64,000 nt of DNA from Staphylotrichum longicolle. Lineage: Eukaryota > Ascomycota > Sordariomycetes > Sordariales > Chaetomiaceae. The position numbers and the translations under genes are program-made. Under the pieces are notes generated by a model. It had not been told where the DNA came from, searched no databases, and saw only the letters and a program-made list of their open reading frames with translations. The stretch lies in assembly GCA_019096155.1 (NCBI GenBank), contig JAHCVI010000002.1, positions 4,154,001 to 4,218,000 of the forward strand. Reading direction: 5' to 3'. Shown here one piece after another: positions 11,158 to 22,951 of the stretch. Each line of letters starts with the position of its first letter. Positions within the stretch are counted from its first letter, which is position 1.

Positions 11158-12360
11158 CGTGGCGACTTCACGCGATATGTCTTTCGTCCGTGTAGTGAAG
11201 CGATGTCGGAGTGCAAGATATCGATACTAAAACTCTGAGCCCCCAATTCAGGGCTTGTGGCTCTTTCTGCCAGCAATTTTGCGGTCTTGGAAAGCTGCTG
11301 CTAATGGCTGTGCCTAGCGACGCGTTGATGGAAACCACGATACGCGGCAGTGGGGCACGTCCTCAACAGGTCGTCACGTGAGTGGTTGCCTCAGCGCCCG
11401 ATCCTTGGCAAATGCCCCGCACCCCACCTCTGCCAGGCAAACAGTGCTGGAGCCTGGGAGGGACTGGTCGTTACAGTGCCAGCAGGCATGCCATCTTCCC
11501 ATCACCTCTGCGCTGCGCCAGTGGATATCAGCTCACTTCGATTTGAGCACCACCCCAAGGCGACACCATGAAGCATGTTTTCATGCTGTCAGAAATAAAC
11601 TCAAAACTATCAAGCAACCCAGCTGAATGAGAGAAACCGGGTAAATGCAGACCCAAGAAACAACACGGGCCGTCGCCTATCGTCCCTGGCGTCGATCATC
11701 GACCAAGGTGAAACAAAGTGATTGATGCCCACGCCCATCTTGGCCCTGGCTGTCAATCAGGGGTTCAACATAGCTATTCTTGGGTGCTGATATCATGTTG
11801 AATGGGCCGAGGTGGCCCAAAGCGTTCCATTTGAGGACCATCCCAGAGAGTGTTGGTCGAGCTCGTATGGCGATGCCGCCCAAAACTGGTTTTGTGTCAT
11901 GCCGAAGAGCAAACATGTCACATCACTGAGCGACGGGTGAAGCAAAAGCAAAGAGAACCAACACCAGAACCAACATAATACCAAACATCCGCAGTTGCTG
12001 TACGAAACTCAGACAAGTCCGGGACCAGAAGTCCCCAAACCACCACCCTATGTATGGAAGGATCAAAGTGAGACCCATAGTGACAGAAAAGACAATACCA
12101 AGATGCTCCGCTCAGCCAGTCCGCCAGATGAACCCTTCGCTGTCAAGAGGGAACACGGCCACGTGGCTTACAGCGCGACTACATAGGAAAGGTAACGATG
12201 GATATCAGACGAATGAAGAAAGATGATGCGCCGTTGCCCAGTACCAGAACCCCCAAGATCTATGCCCCTCCTGCTCCTCTGATGCCCCGGTGTCGAAAAT
12301 GAAAGAAATGGTCGTGATGCCGTGCAGAGGACGGCGCCGTCATAGCCTTGGCCGCCGCTT
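11158..12360. other. RAD52 upstream / STS1 3' flank
   Basis: Contains the RAD52 promoter side and the 3' flank of STS1. Open frames are short and without domains. No RNA gene or repeat is seen. Confidence 0.5.
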
Positions 12361-13186
12361 CTACCAGGGACCGACGCGGACGGGCGACCCGTAGGTGCCG
12401 TTGATGAGCTGGTTGAGAATCGAGTTTGGATCCGACAGTCCGGAGGATGTCGGAGGCGCATTCGCGTTGTTCCCCGCCCAGGGCACCCCGTCGCCATGGC
12501 GCTCATGGCCTGTTCCAACTTGCCTCCCGACTGTTGGTTGTGCTTGGCCAGCCTCTGGTCCCAACCGCCCGTGTGCAAGACAAACCCACCCCCGCGCTTG
12601 GCCGCTTCCGTAATCACCAGCGCCCATGCTCCGAGATCTCGTCGTATGCGTTGTCCTTGTGGTGTCGGTACTGTTGAGACTCCCAGTCGGGCAGCTCGTG
12701 GATCACTTTTGTGGCGGCATCGAGGTATTGGAGTGAGATATTTGTCTGCTGTTCGACTGGCGGGAGGAACTGTGGTGTAAAGTCGGAGATGGCGTCAACG
12801 AGCGCTGCGAGCGGCTGCTTGACCCGGAAATATGTGTAGTCGGAACTCGACTGGCCGAAGGGGACGGCGGCTCGCAGTTTCTGTTGGTATTCGCCCAAGA
12901 CCTGGAGCGCTGAGGCAACCGATGGCCGTGGCGCACTGCTCACCACCTCCCGGCCGATGTCGGGGTGCCGCTCGCAGATGGTCTGCAAGACTGTGCGCAG
13001 TTGTGTGTTGTCGAGCGTCTCAAGGAGTCGGGGGAGGGATAGGGGTCGCCCAGCCATGTCGCTTCCGCCTCGAACCTTCTTCGACGGCCGTGGTGCAAGT
13101 TGTCGCGAAGATGTCGCCGGTGAGCTGAGGGGCGAGACCGACATCTCATCGTTGTCGTCGTCCGCCTTCCGCTTCCTGGAGGCCAT
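12361..13186 (-). CDS. STS1: STS1/Cut8 tether of nuclear proteasome (two frame breaks)
   Basis: Cut8/Sts1 proteins anchor 26S proteasomes in the nucleus and help their import. The ATG at 13186 opens MASRKRKADDDND, a basic nuclear-signal-like start. It is followed by a Ser/Pro linker and then the Cut8 core: LRTVLQTICERHPDIG, SDYTYFRVKQPLAALVDAI, NISLQYLDAATKVIHELPDW. The first frame ends at 12614. The matching continuation (AWALVITEAAKRGGGFVLHT, then NQQSGGKLEQAMSAMA) lies one frame over, so a base is missing near 12628. A second shift near 12497 leads to the conserved end SILNQLINGTYGSPVRVGPW, stopping at 12361. Both shifts are of the one-base-deletion type. A functional gene with assembly errors is most likely, because homologues are essential or nearly so. 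About 273 residues when corrected, usual for the family. Confidence 0.82.
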
Positions 13187-14987
13187 GGTGTACTGCGGGA
13201 CTGCGAAAGGGTCAATAAAACTGACACGAGGGGCCTGCGCTGCAAAAAATCGCTGTCTCCTCTCCCTCATACTGCGGCAAAAATCGCAGCGGCGGCTCGC
13301 AAGATGAAGATGATGGAAATGGGAGAGCTGGCGTACCAGGTATCGTTTGCGGGATTCGGGAGGGATCGCACTGGTGAGGGAAGGTCGGGGGTTGCGGCGA
13401 TAAAAGGACGTTCATTGTTCGCCAGCGCAACCTCAGGGATCAAAGCGGTCTGCCAACGACAGGCGAGCAAGGCGACAAACGACAGCTGCAGATTGCCGGA
13501 TTGCCCAGATCGAGGGAGAAATGAAGGAGGTCGAGATGCGGGTTTGTGGAGTGGTGGAATGCAGTGGGAAAATTGAGGAGGTGCGGCGGAAAGCAGCAGC
13601 CCATCCAGGCGGCGACCCTAGTTCCAAAGCTTGGCCGGCCGCCGTCTGTGTGGTGACTTGCTGGGTGTGGTCGAGAAGCAGGAGGAACAGTGTTGAAAGT
13701 GGAACCGCCAGCGGCTCGAGTAATTTGCCCACCGCCGGTTTGTTGTGGCTGCAGAAAGGCCTGCAAAAAGCTGCAAAGGGCTTCAAAGAGGGTGTGCTCA
13801 CTAGCCAAAGTAGGCATTGAATGCTGTCGGCTTAACCGCAAATGGCAGTCAGAACGCACGTCCCACAGAGCACATGCGCTGGTCACTTGCCGTGTGTGAA
13901 CCGCTCCTGTTCTTTTCCCAGTTCTGGCTGTCACACTTCGCTTTTACCAAGCACCACAACCCAACTCTTCCTGAATTGCACCCGAGATACGTGATTCGGA
14001 GCCAACAAAGACTGCATGTGGTTTTCGAATATCCGTTTGGCCCGCCCAGCCTGTTGTCAACGACAACCAGAGCCCGGCCAATTACCGAGCACAAATGGCC
14101 TCGAGGCAAGTCTCAGGCCCGGAACGGTGCCGCGTGGCAGGGGAGCTCGAAGAGAGCGCACAAACAGAACTGGTTCATTTGACAAGGAGCTAACGTCAGC
14201 CTTTGACCATCCGCTGCGAGGGCCACAGGCAAGCTTGGTCTGGGACTTGCAAACGTGACGAGTGTGTTCGACTCGTCATCCGTCACTGCCCGAGAACAGG
14301 GCGCCTTACCGCAGCAGTCCGATTGGGTCTCCAACATGGACGGTACCAAACTGTCTTGCACATGTGAATACCCCAATGCTCAAGACTATCCGAGGGGGCA
14401 CATCTCAGGTTGATTACTGTGTAGTACTTTGGACAACTTGTCTGGCTCGCAACCCACGCCAATGCTCTATTAATAACAGTCTAGGGGAGCACTGTGGAAG
14501 GGCTTTCGCTGCATCACCATGGTGACTTACATTCACTCCTACCCTGGTTCGCTGGTTGGTGTGGTACCTAAAGACCAGGGTCCAGATCGAAATCTCGAAA
14601 TTCACAACACAACAACGTATTGAGATGCAAAGAAAGGTGTTTTATAAATAAATTCTTCACTAGTTCAACAATCCTCTTCTCGTTCGTTGAGTATGAGAAA
14701 TGGACTGTTGAGCTTGAAGTTCTTGAAAGTGCGACCGCGATCCCTATCGGAAGGTTACTTGTAATGGGTTGTGGTGGGGTGCATTGGAGAACCTGAAAGG
14801 CCCGGTGCTTGTGGGTGTGCTGCCCCGCATCGCGAGGGTGGAATGTCCCGAGGACGCTAAAATTGGAAGCGCACAGCGCTTATCTCTTATCGTCTGGAAA
14901 TTTTCCAGAGAAGTCGTCTGTGGTGTTTTGTGAACCTGTGCAGAGTCCTTGAAGCTCTCACCACCTTCCTCAAACTCACCAGACGCA
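13187..14987. other. Divergent intergenic region STS1 / NOP13-like gene
   Basis: About 1.8 kb between two divergent starts, so it holds both promoters and 5' leaders. A/T-rich segments lie near 14630-14660. The open frames on either strand have no recognisable domain. No RNA gene is recognised. Confidence 0.5.
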
Positions 14988-16367
14988 ATGGCGACAAAAG
15001 ACTCTGAACCGAGCTCTCCTGAGGAGAATCAGGAGTACCACGAAGATCACGACGCCTCTGCTTCGTCCAAGAAGCGCAAGACGGCCCTTGACGAGATCGA
15101 GGTTGACCTCTCGCTCCCCGAGCCGCCCTCCAAAAAGGCCCGCCGCGCTCTGAAAAAGGGCAAGACGCTGCCCGCCAAACCGACCTCGGACGACGAGGAG
15201 GGCTCCGACAAGGAGGATGGCAAACCCAAGGAGGGCAAGAAGAAGAAGGAGAAGGAGCGCTCTCCCTACGGCGTCTGGATCGGCAACCTGCGCTTCACCG
15301 TGACCAAGCCCGAGCTGCGCCAATGGCTCGTCGACAACTCCGGCGGCGCCATCACCGACGATGCCATCACCCGCGTCCACATGCCGACCACGAAACAGGC
15401 TGCGGGCCCGGGCCCCAAGAAAGCCCCCGAGAACCGCGGCTTCGCCTACGTCGACTTCGCCACGTTCGAGGCCAACGTCGCGGCCATTGCCCTCTCCGAG
15501 ACGGAGTGGTACCGCCGCAAGCTGCTGATCAAGGACAGCAAGAGCTTTGAGGGGCGGCCGAAGAAGGAAGAGCCGGAACCCGTCGGGCCGGACGGCACCA
15601 ACAAGGCAAAGGGCGGCTCGTCAGAGACCGCCCCTGCCGCCAACCGCAGCACCAAAATCTTCGTGGGCAACCTGTCGTTCAACGTCACCGAGGACGACCT
15701 GCACGCGCACTTTGAAAAGTGCGGCAAGATTCGCTGGATCAAGGTCGCGACGTTCGAGGACTCGGGCAAGTGCAAGGGGTACGGGTGGGTCAACTTTGAG
15801 GACGCCGACGCCGCGGCGTGGGCGGTCAAGGGGTTCGTCAAGGTGCGCGAGACGGTTGAGACGCTAGAGGATTTCATGGACGTGGACGAGGACGGCTCCA
15901 AACCCGCCGAGGCAGAAGAGGAAAAGGCAGACGGCAGCGACTCCAGCGATTCCGACTCAGAGAGCGGTTCGGACTCGGACGACTCGGACAGCAACAAAAA
16001 GAAGAAGAAGAAGGAGACTGCTCCCGCCCCGAAAAAGCCCACCACCGCCTCCAAGAAACCCCCGCGCATCCGCACCCGCAAATGGTGGGTCAACCAGCTC
16101 CTCGGCCGCACCCTCAAGATCGAGCTGGCCGAAGACGACCAGACGCGCTACAACAAGCGCTTCCGCAAGGGCGGCAAGTCACAGCAGCAGCCACAGCAAC
16201 AGCACCAAAAACAACGGCCACAGCATGACAACGCCAACCCCAGGCAAGGGGGCGGCGGCGGCGGAGAGAGGAAGGAGAGAAAGTCAAATTACCAGACGGA
16301 CATTGCCGTTGCGCGGTTGACGGGCGCGGCGGTGGCGCCCCAGGGGAAGAAGGTCACTTTTGACTGA
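14988..16367 (+). CDS. Two-RRM nucleolar RNA-binding protein, NOP13-like
   Basis: A single-exon gene of 459 residues. Nop13-type proteins sit in the nucleolus and bind pre-ribosomal RNA. The ATG at 14988 is the first ATG in frame. Layout: acidic/basic N terminus with a KKRK signal (1-110); RRM1 starting at YGVWIGNLRF with RNP1 NRGFAYVDF (~112-215); RRM2 with RNP2 KIFVGNLSF and RNP1 KCKGYGWVNF (~235-345). Then come an acidic Ser/Asp run, a Lys run, a short conserved block RTRKWWVNQLLGRTLKIELA (~375-400), and a Gln/Gly-rich tail ending KKVTFD. RRM1 has a long loop between its second and third strands, as in Nop13. The frame is clean. Other two-RRM nucleolar proteins such as Nsr1 are less likely because an RGG tail is missing. 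Confidence 0.8.
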   Translation: MATKDSEPSSPEENQEYHEDHDASASSKKRKTALDEIEVDLSLPEPPSKKARRALKKGKTLPAKPTSDDEEGSDKEDGKPKEGKKKKEKERSPYGVWIGNLRFTVTKPELRQWLVDNSGGAITDDAITRVHMPTTKQAAGPGPKKAPENRGFAYVDFATFEANVAAIALSETEWYRRKLLIKDSKSFEGRPKKEEPEPVGPDGTNKAKGGSSETAPAANRSTKIFVGNLSFNVTEDDLHAHFEKCGKIRWIKVATFEDSGKCKGYGWVNFEDADAAAWAVKGFVKVRETVETLEDFMDVDEDGSKPAEAEEEKADGSDSSDSDSESGSDSDDSDSNKKKKKKETAPAPKKPTTASKKPPRIRTRKWWVNQLLGRTLKIELAEDDQTRYNKRFRKGGKSQQQPQQQHQKQRPQHDNANPRQGGGGGGERKERKSNYQTDIAVARLTGAAVAPQGKKVTFD

Positions 16368-17502
16368 TTGGAGTATCAATTCCCTTATCAGTTACCTGCT
16401 TGCTTGCCTGCTTGTTCTGCTGCGGCTTCTTTCTATACCCTGTAGATGAAAAATACTGTTGTTTGACTCTCAACCCGCATCCGCACCATAAAACCATCCG
16501 TGTTCTTTCTTCGTGCTCCATCTTCGCCTTGAGCAGTAAAAATCTCATGTTCCTGACATTATATTCGACAAAGGTGGATCTGAAATCTACCTTACCTACC
16601 TCAGGTACCTAACCACCTACAGACCGATACCACGCGCATCACTTTCGTTACGCAAATTTGACAGAGATATCGAGATGCTAGATGGATGCCTTAAAGTTGA
16701 GTACGCCGGTTACGGAAGTCATGGACCAGCCAGGGGAAGATCATCCCAAGGACAAGGAAGACGACCACATCAAATCACAGTCACATCACAGGCACCGAAA
16801 AAGATAATCGAAAAGCAATCCATATTTCCCATTTCCCAATCCTTCGACCTAGCTACCTTAGCTCTCTCCCTTGGCAAAGGTAAAGAAGGACGGGAAGGTT
16901 GAGTTGACACAATCTGAGCAGTACATATCCCACGAGGCGGCAAAGCAGACCAGGAACAAGAGAGGAAGGGAAGGTAGGAAAAGACAAGAGAAGGCAGTTT
17001 TTCGCCAAAGGGTTTAAAAGCCAGCCAACCCGCCGCTTGGTCCTTCCCGCCATGTCCGCCTACGACGTCGAACAGAGTGATAGGTTGAAGGGGAAGGAAG
17101 GACGTATCCACCAAGCGGCTGTGTTGAGTGCGAGCGTGAGCGTGAGTGTTGGGGCCAGAAATCCTCGTTTGTGTTCGTGTGTGTGTGTAGCCGACCCGCC
17201 ACACGAGACATGGTTGATCAAGAAGACGACTTTTGGCATGCCCAGTCCGTGTCCTGCCCTTCGCGCCTCCAGGAGTCCCGTGTACTGCTTTGAGGAGAAA
17301 GCCAATACGAGAGAGTTGAGAATCCTCAAGCAAGGAAATAAAATACCAGCAAAGATAAAACAAAAAAAATCATGACCTGTTTCCCCACAAGTTTCGCAAA
17401 CCCAACCCAAGAAACACCCCATCCATCCTAAATGACCCGATAGTACCAACACACGCCGAGGTCCGTTACCCAAAACAGGCTAGGAGGCATCCTGAGTGCT
17501 CC
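16368..17502. other. Convergent intergenic region NOP13-like / NBR1
   Basis: Holds the 3' flanks of two convergent genes. Near 16588-16620 there is a cluster of ACCT/AGGT motifs around CTACCTCAGGTACC. A GTGAGCGTGAGTGT stretch lies near 17135. No coding signal is supported. Confidence 0.5.
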
Positions 17503-20072
17503 CTACTTCTGGTGGAACTCCTCGTCAGAGGCGTCGAGGATGTCGTACTCCTCATCCGTCAGGTAGCCCTCCTCGCCCGTCTCCTCGTTCCACTCGTCGT
17601 CCTCGCAATCTTCAAAGTCGTCCTCCTGCTCTTGAGCAGAGACAGACTCGGCCTTGGCTTCCTCATGGACGCTGGCGACGGGCGACTCCTTCTCGAGCTT
17701 GGGGAAGATCATCTGGCTGTGCTCGGGCTCAGGCTCCGGCGCGGCCACGACGGCTTCCTTCTCCTCGTCCTTCTTCTCCTCCTCCTGCTTCAGGGGCTCA
17801 ACGACCGTGGGCGGGGGGAGAACGACCTTGGGCTTCTCGACCACAACGTCGCACCACAGACGGTGGCCGAAACGGAAGCCGTCCTTGGTAGCCAGGCGCC
17901 AGTTGGACACAAACCTGCCCGGGCGGTGGGGGGTCCTCAGGAGCACGGTGAAGGGGTATGACTCGCCAGGCTGGATGGAGGCGTAGCAGATGGTGGACTC
18001 GAACGAGCTCTCGACATCCTTTGTGGCGGCAGGGTGGTTGGAGTCGAGGTGACCCATGTAATCGCCGCCAACAAACTTGACGGAGCAGCCCGCCGGCCAT
18101 GCGACGTTGCCAGAGTTGCGAAGAACCCAGGTCTGCTCGAAGACGTGATCAGGCCCGAAGGTGGTGCCGTCCGTGACGGTATCGCGAACAAAAGTCGCAA
18201 CCAGATCAGGCTCAGCAACCGGCTCAGGGCGGGGAGCCGGCTCGACCTTGGCGATCGGCTTCTCCTCGGCAATCTCCAGCTTGACCTTCACCGGCTTCTG
18301 GAAGCTGATGGGCTCAGACGGCTGAACGTCAACGACGGTCTGGACATTGGTGGACAGCTGCTGCTGGCTCTGGTTGAACGACGACTCCCGAGTGGGGGGC
18401 CCGGCAACAACACGAGTGGCCCGACGGTCACCCATGATGGGCATAGCGCGTCCATTGACGTTCTCGCCAGTGGTGATCACGTTCACATGGCGCACCGGGC
18501 TCTTGAACTTGATGAGGGGGTGGCTGCGGTTGTGACGGTTGGCAGGGCTTGCCTCGCAAGAGGCGCAGAAATCCTTGTCGTCACAGACAGCACATTTATA
18601 GCGGTCGCCGACGATGTAGCTCGAGTTGGCGCGGGTGCCGGAGCACAGGGGTCCGTCACAGCAGATGCCGACGTGGACGAAACGGTTCATGGCGCGGAGG
18701 AGAGAGGCATTCTCGTACTCGAGGGGTTCGTAGATGGGGACGAAGCGGTGACCTGGGTGAATGAACGACGCGTTCACCACGCAGGACGAGCAGTAGTCCC
18801 AGTCAGGGCAGTCCAGGCACTTGTTGCGCACACCCTTGATGGCGTTGTCACAGCCGTCACAGATGGCGTTGTGGGCCTGACCGCGGCCAGCGGCGAGACG
18901 ACGAGCGACCTCAGGGTCCAGCCTAGTACCTTCGACAGCGGGTACGAAGGCGTGCTTGGGGTGGTGGCCATGGCGGTTCTTGGCGAAGCAAGCCCTGCAG
19001 AGGTCATAGTCGTCGCAGGTGGAGCAGTGGACAAACTCGACCTCGGGCAGCTCCTGCACGCAGCAGTTGCAAGTGCGGATGCTCGAGTACAGGAAGTCGT
19101 TGAACACTGGGATGATCCTCTCGGGCGCGACGGGCGCCTGCTTGGGCAGGGCCTTGGGCTTGGGCTTGGGGGCCAGGCGCTCCGTGGTGTGCTTGATAAT
19201 GATTCCGTGCTTGACGAAGCGCTTGATGAGCCAGTGGTTGGTCCCCTTGCATGTAACGCCCCGGCCAACGCAGTCCTGGCAGAGGTCGAAGTCACCGTCG
19301 TCGCAGGTGGAGCAGTGGTAGTGCGCATCCGGGATGGTCCGGTCGCAGCTGTTGCAGCACACGGCGTAGTTGGCACGGATTGCCGGGCAGCCTCCAACAG
19401 CGGGCTGCGTGTTCTCGGGGATGGCAGAGGTGTCCTCCAGCACGTCTTTCAGCGACAGGCTGCTGCGGGTCGTCTCGGGTGCTGCTGGTTCGGCCGTGAC
19501 TGGCTCCTGTGGAATGGCGGACGTCGAGTTTGCGACAGTAGGCTGCTCAGGCTCGCGCTCGGTGTCGGTAGGCTCGACGCTCGGGTTGCTGTCTTCCTCG
19601 GGCTCATCGGCAACTGAGGCAGGCTGGAATACTTGCTTCTCCTGTTCCTGGGACTCGTCCTGGGACTCCTCCTGAGGCTCCTGCTGGGCCTCTTCCTCGG
19701 GCTTCTCCTCCGGCTCGTTGGCCTTGACCGTGACGCGGAGCTTGAGCTTATGCTTGGCCTTGGCAGCGCGGTAGAGCTGCTTGTAGACGGGTGTGTTGGC
19801 TTGGTCCAGGACCACATAAGATGCGGCGGAGTCGGAGTACCGCTCAAAAACGGCATCGGCGTCAGCAGGGATGCCTAGGGCGCCTCGCAACTGTTGAGCA
19901 GGGTGTCAGCGTCACTCTCGAGTACCCAGCAAGCCACAGAAGAACTCACCTTAGACTCGAGCACGTTGATGCCCACATCACGGAGAGGCAGCTTAAAACG
20001 GCGAGCGACACCGTCAATGTTCACCTTGACGGTGACGGGCGTGTCGGGGGTGGTTTGTGCAGCGGACGCCAT
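17503..20072 (-). CDS. NBR1: NBR1 selective-autophagy receptor (PB1, four ZZ fingers, FW domain)
   Basis: Exons 20072-19950 and 19890-17503 encode 836 residues. The intron has a GTGAGT donor and a GCTGAC branch site. NBR1 proteins bind cargo and Atg8 to carry cargo to the vacuole. Residues ~12-98 look like a PB1 fold, split by the intron. A Glu/Gln-rich linker follows. Four ZZ zinc fingers lie at ~215-260, 312-356, 380-424 and 448-500, each with paired Cys-x2-Cys. The FW (NBR1/Ig-like) domain is at ~600-725 with TFGPDHVFEQTWVLRNSGNV and SNWRLATKDGFRFGHRLW. The acidic C terminus has EEYDIL at 821-826, matching an Atg8-interacting motif (aromatic-x-x-aliphatic after acids). In fission yeast and Chaetomium, Nbr1 carries vacuolar hydrolases such as Ams1. 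That cargo here is inference. No UBA domain is visible, unlike animal NBR1. Confidence 0.93.
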
Positions 20073-22951
20073 GCTGCCGACGGATGACGACTGCAGTGCA
20101 ATGAACAAGAATCAGCCTGGTCGTTCTGCCAGTTTTGCCAGTTTGGTGATGATGGAAAGAGGCGGGATATTTGATTGAAGGCGGGTGGGCGGGCGGATGA
20201 TGACGACGAGAGGTGCGGAGACGGACGCGTGGCACTGGTCGGCGCTGGTTGGTGTTTCAGAAGTACTCACACAAATGCTGCTTGCAAGCGATACTTGGCT
20301 CTCTCTCGCTCTCTCGCTGCTCTCTGGCTGATGAGATGCCAACCGTCTCAGAGTGTTTGCGGCAGTCAGCCCGGAAGTGGTGGTGTTGCTGGAGTTTGTG
20401 AGGATGGCGAATGTTTGGAGGAAGGAAGAGGAAAGAAAGCTGGGATGGCAGGTGCTCAAGTGAGGAGAGGGACGAAAGTGGTCAAGGCTTCTTCTTGAGT
20501 TGGAGGGGAAGAGGCAGCAACAGAGGCGCCTCAGGCAATTGGGGACCGAGTGGTGGTCACGGTCGGGGCGGTTGCGGAGGTATGATGTACTTTAAAGTGG
20601 TAGGACGGCCGCCAGGCAGACAAGGCGGCTCGCAAGTCAATGGGAGGCGAATGGGCAAAGCGGCGAGCTGGCGGTGAATGGGGGACTAACAGAAGGCGGT
20701 CAGTGCTACCTTGGTGGCGTTGCCGTGCTGAGGTCGGGCCAGGCCCCCGGGCGCATCAGGCGGCCGAGCTCGCTAACAGCACATCGGTAACCTGGCTGGC
20801 TCGCCTGGGAAGTGGCCGAGCCAATTGTCTCGCCCAGGCCGGGGGCATTGCGTTTCTGGCATTTCGTCACTTCAGCCCAGCCTGGCAAGCCTGGCGACCC
20901 TTTGTCCCTTTCGCCCAGCATCGCTGCCGGAAATGGGGCAACATGGAATTGTCAGCCAGCGGAAGGCCGGAGAAGCAGCTGGCGCGTTCATCGGGCAAAA
21001 TCTGTGCGGGATTGTGTGCTGTTGATTTTTGTAAGTGGAGGCTGCTATTAGCTTACTGTGTAGGAGCTCAGGTTAGGTTGTTTTGATCGCATCACGTTCA
21101 ACCATTCACTCGATGCGCCTGCTTGATTATGCCGTTGCTGTTACTTCCGACTATCAGCAGCATGACGGTTGCTTGGCTGTTGGCTCCCGCGATACCGCGC
21201 CGCTGTTAGTGCGCGATAACCACAGCTGGGGTCATCACATGGGGACCCTCCGTCCCTCCAAATCGCGGGCCCTGCAACCCACCTCGCCGCCTGGGGATCC
21301 GGTGGGCCTGGCCAAGCGGAAGGGACCCACGAAGATCCATGCAGACGATTGGAAGCCAGTCTTCTCTGCTGATGAGCCTGTCATGTCAAGCTTCCGCTTT
21401 CCCTCACACTTCCCCAAGTCTGCCCCACCTCATCCACACCTTTCTGCCATCCTCCCCGAGCTCCCCCTCGAGCAATGGTTCCATCATCCATGGCTCGTTG
21501 TGGTTGATCAGCAGCCCGGAGGCAATCAGGGCGAGCCGGGGACGGTGGGGGCGCTCTCGGGCGGAACGAGGGAGACGCAGGCGGCAGCATTACGTCGCTG
21601 TTTCTGCTCGCCGACGTCGCCGTGGGCCCGAGGCTGGCGTTTGCATGGCGTGTTTGTCTTACTGTGGTACATAGCCCATTGTCACCAGGACGTTCGGAAT
21701 TCGAGGCACTGGCCTTGGCTTGGGGCTTGGGCGATTTTCTTTCTCAGCTTTTATTTTCCAGCGCAAACGTGACGGCATGCGCGGATCGGCAGTCGGCGCT
21801 TGTGAAAGGCGAGCAGCAAGGCACTGATTCAGAGCTTGGGCCGTTGCTGCGGGTATCCGTTCCATCAGAGACAAGAGACAGCAAACTGAACCAGGCGAGC
21901 CAGGCTGTGGTTCCTTGCTGTGGTTCCTTCAGCCCGCTCGCCGCTCGCCGCTCGCCGAGGCCTGTTCGTATCTCCGCAGCTGCATGGATCCCGAGGTCGA
22001 TGTCGCGGGACAGATCGCCCGATCGAGACAGGGAGGTCCTACATACAATTCCCAGGACACTGCGAGTCTGCGAGGCTGCAGGCTGCTTGCCCTCCGAGCT
22101 GCCCGGACGTCAGATCAGATGACCGCGCTTGCTGCCGGCAGCATGCGACATGTCGTCTGCACCGCATCAAGATGGCCCGGCATCGATATTGCTACCCCCA
22201 CCACACCGTGCTTACCGACACAGTAGCTCGAGAGTAGCTGAGAGTAGGACTCGTGTGCTCGACTCCCGGATCCCCTCCGTGCCGTCATCAACACGCCCCC
22301 TTCCTTCGACACCCCCCGGGCTCCATCTCCCGGTCCCCGTCCCTGGGGTTGGAGACGTCTTCCTCGGCACAAACCCAGCAGCAAGGCCCGGTCCGAACTC
22401 CGTGTTCCAGATGACGGCGGACCACACGCAACCCGTTCCAGCCCCCCGTTCTACAACGTGCCTTGGCGTCCTGTTGTGCCCCCTATCCGCGTCACCCCAG
22501 GGGCGCTGCGCCAGCACGCAGAGTTCAGAAGACAAGCGAATACACAGTTTACGCTGCCACCTTCCCGCTTGAGGTGTCTAACAGCCGGGGCCCCGTGTTG
22601 CACACATGAGGACTCACGGATCGCCGGGTTCAACGGTGGTACAGCGCCCTAGCTCGAGGACATGAAACGGTTGTCCCGATCTTGTCTGCGAGGATGCCCA
22701 TGTCAGGTCTGTGCAGCGTGCGGCAAGGATAAACAACGCATGTTGATCCGAGGTCGCTCTCTATGACTTGATCTCTCTCCGGTTCTCTGTCGATGGTGAC
22801 ACCTGAAAAAAAAAGCCAAAGCGCACTGCATGACTACCATGCACCGCAGTAATCAGAAAGGAATCCTCCGCTGCAGGAAGACAACGCCAGAGCACCGACA
22901 TCACCTGCCCATCCCCACGGGCTGTCTCTCCGAGGCCCCTCTCTCAAACAC
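20073..22951. other. 2.9 kb gene-poor stretch upstream of NBR1
   Basis: Lies between the NBR1 start and the stop of the CofD-like gene. Frames up to 229 residues occur (21083-21772, + strand), but they lack domain signature, codon bias and splice-linked neighbours. Short GC repeats occur, for instance three copies of CGCTCGC near 21938-21957. It probably carries the NBR1 promoter, with an unrecognised small gene possible. Confidence 0.45.

Noticed and set aside
18034..19617. 527-codon open frame on the + strand
   Set aside because: Antisense shadow of NBR1, which has multiple conserved domains on the other strand.
21083..21772. 229-codon frame on the + strand
   Set aside because: No domain, no codon pattern of a real gene, no conserved-looking block. 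Kept only as a remark on the gene-poor stretch.
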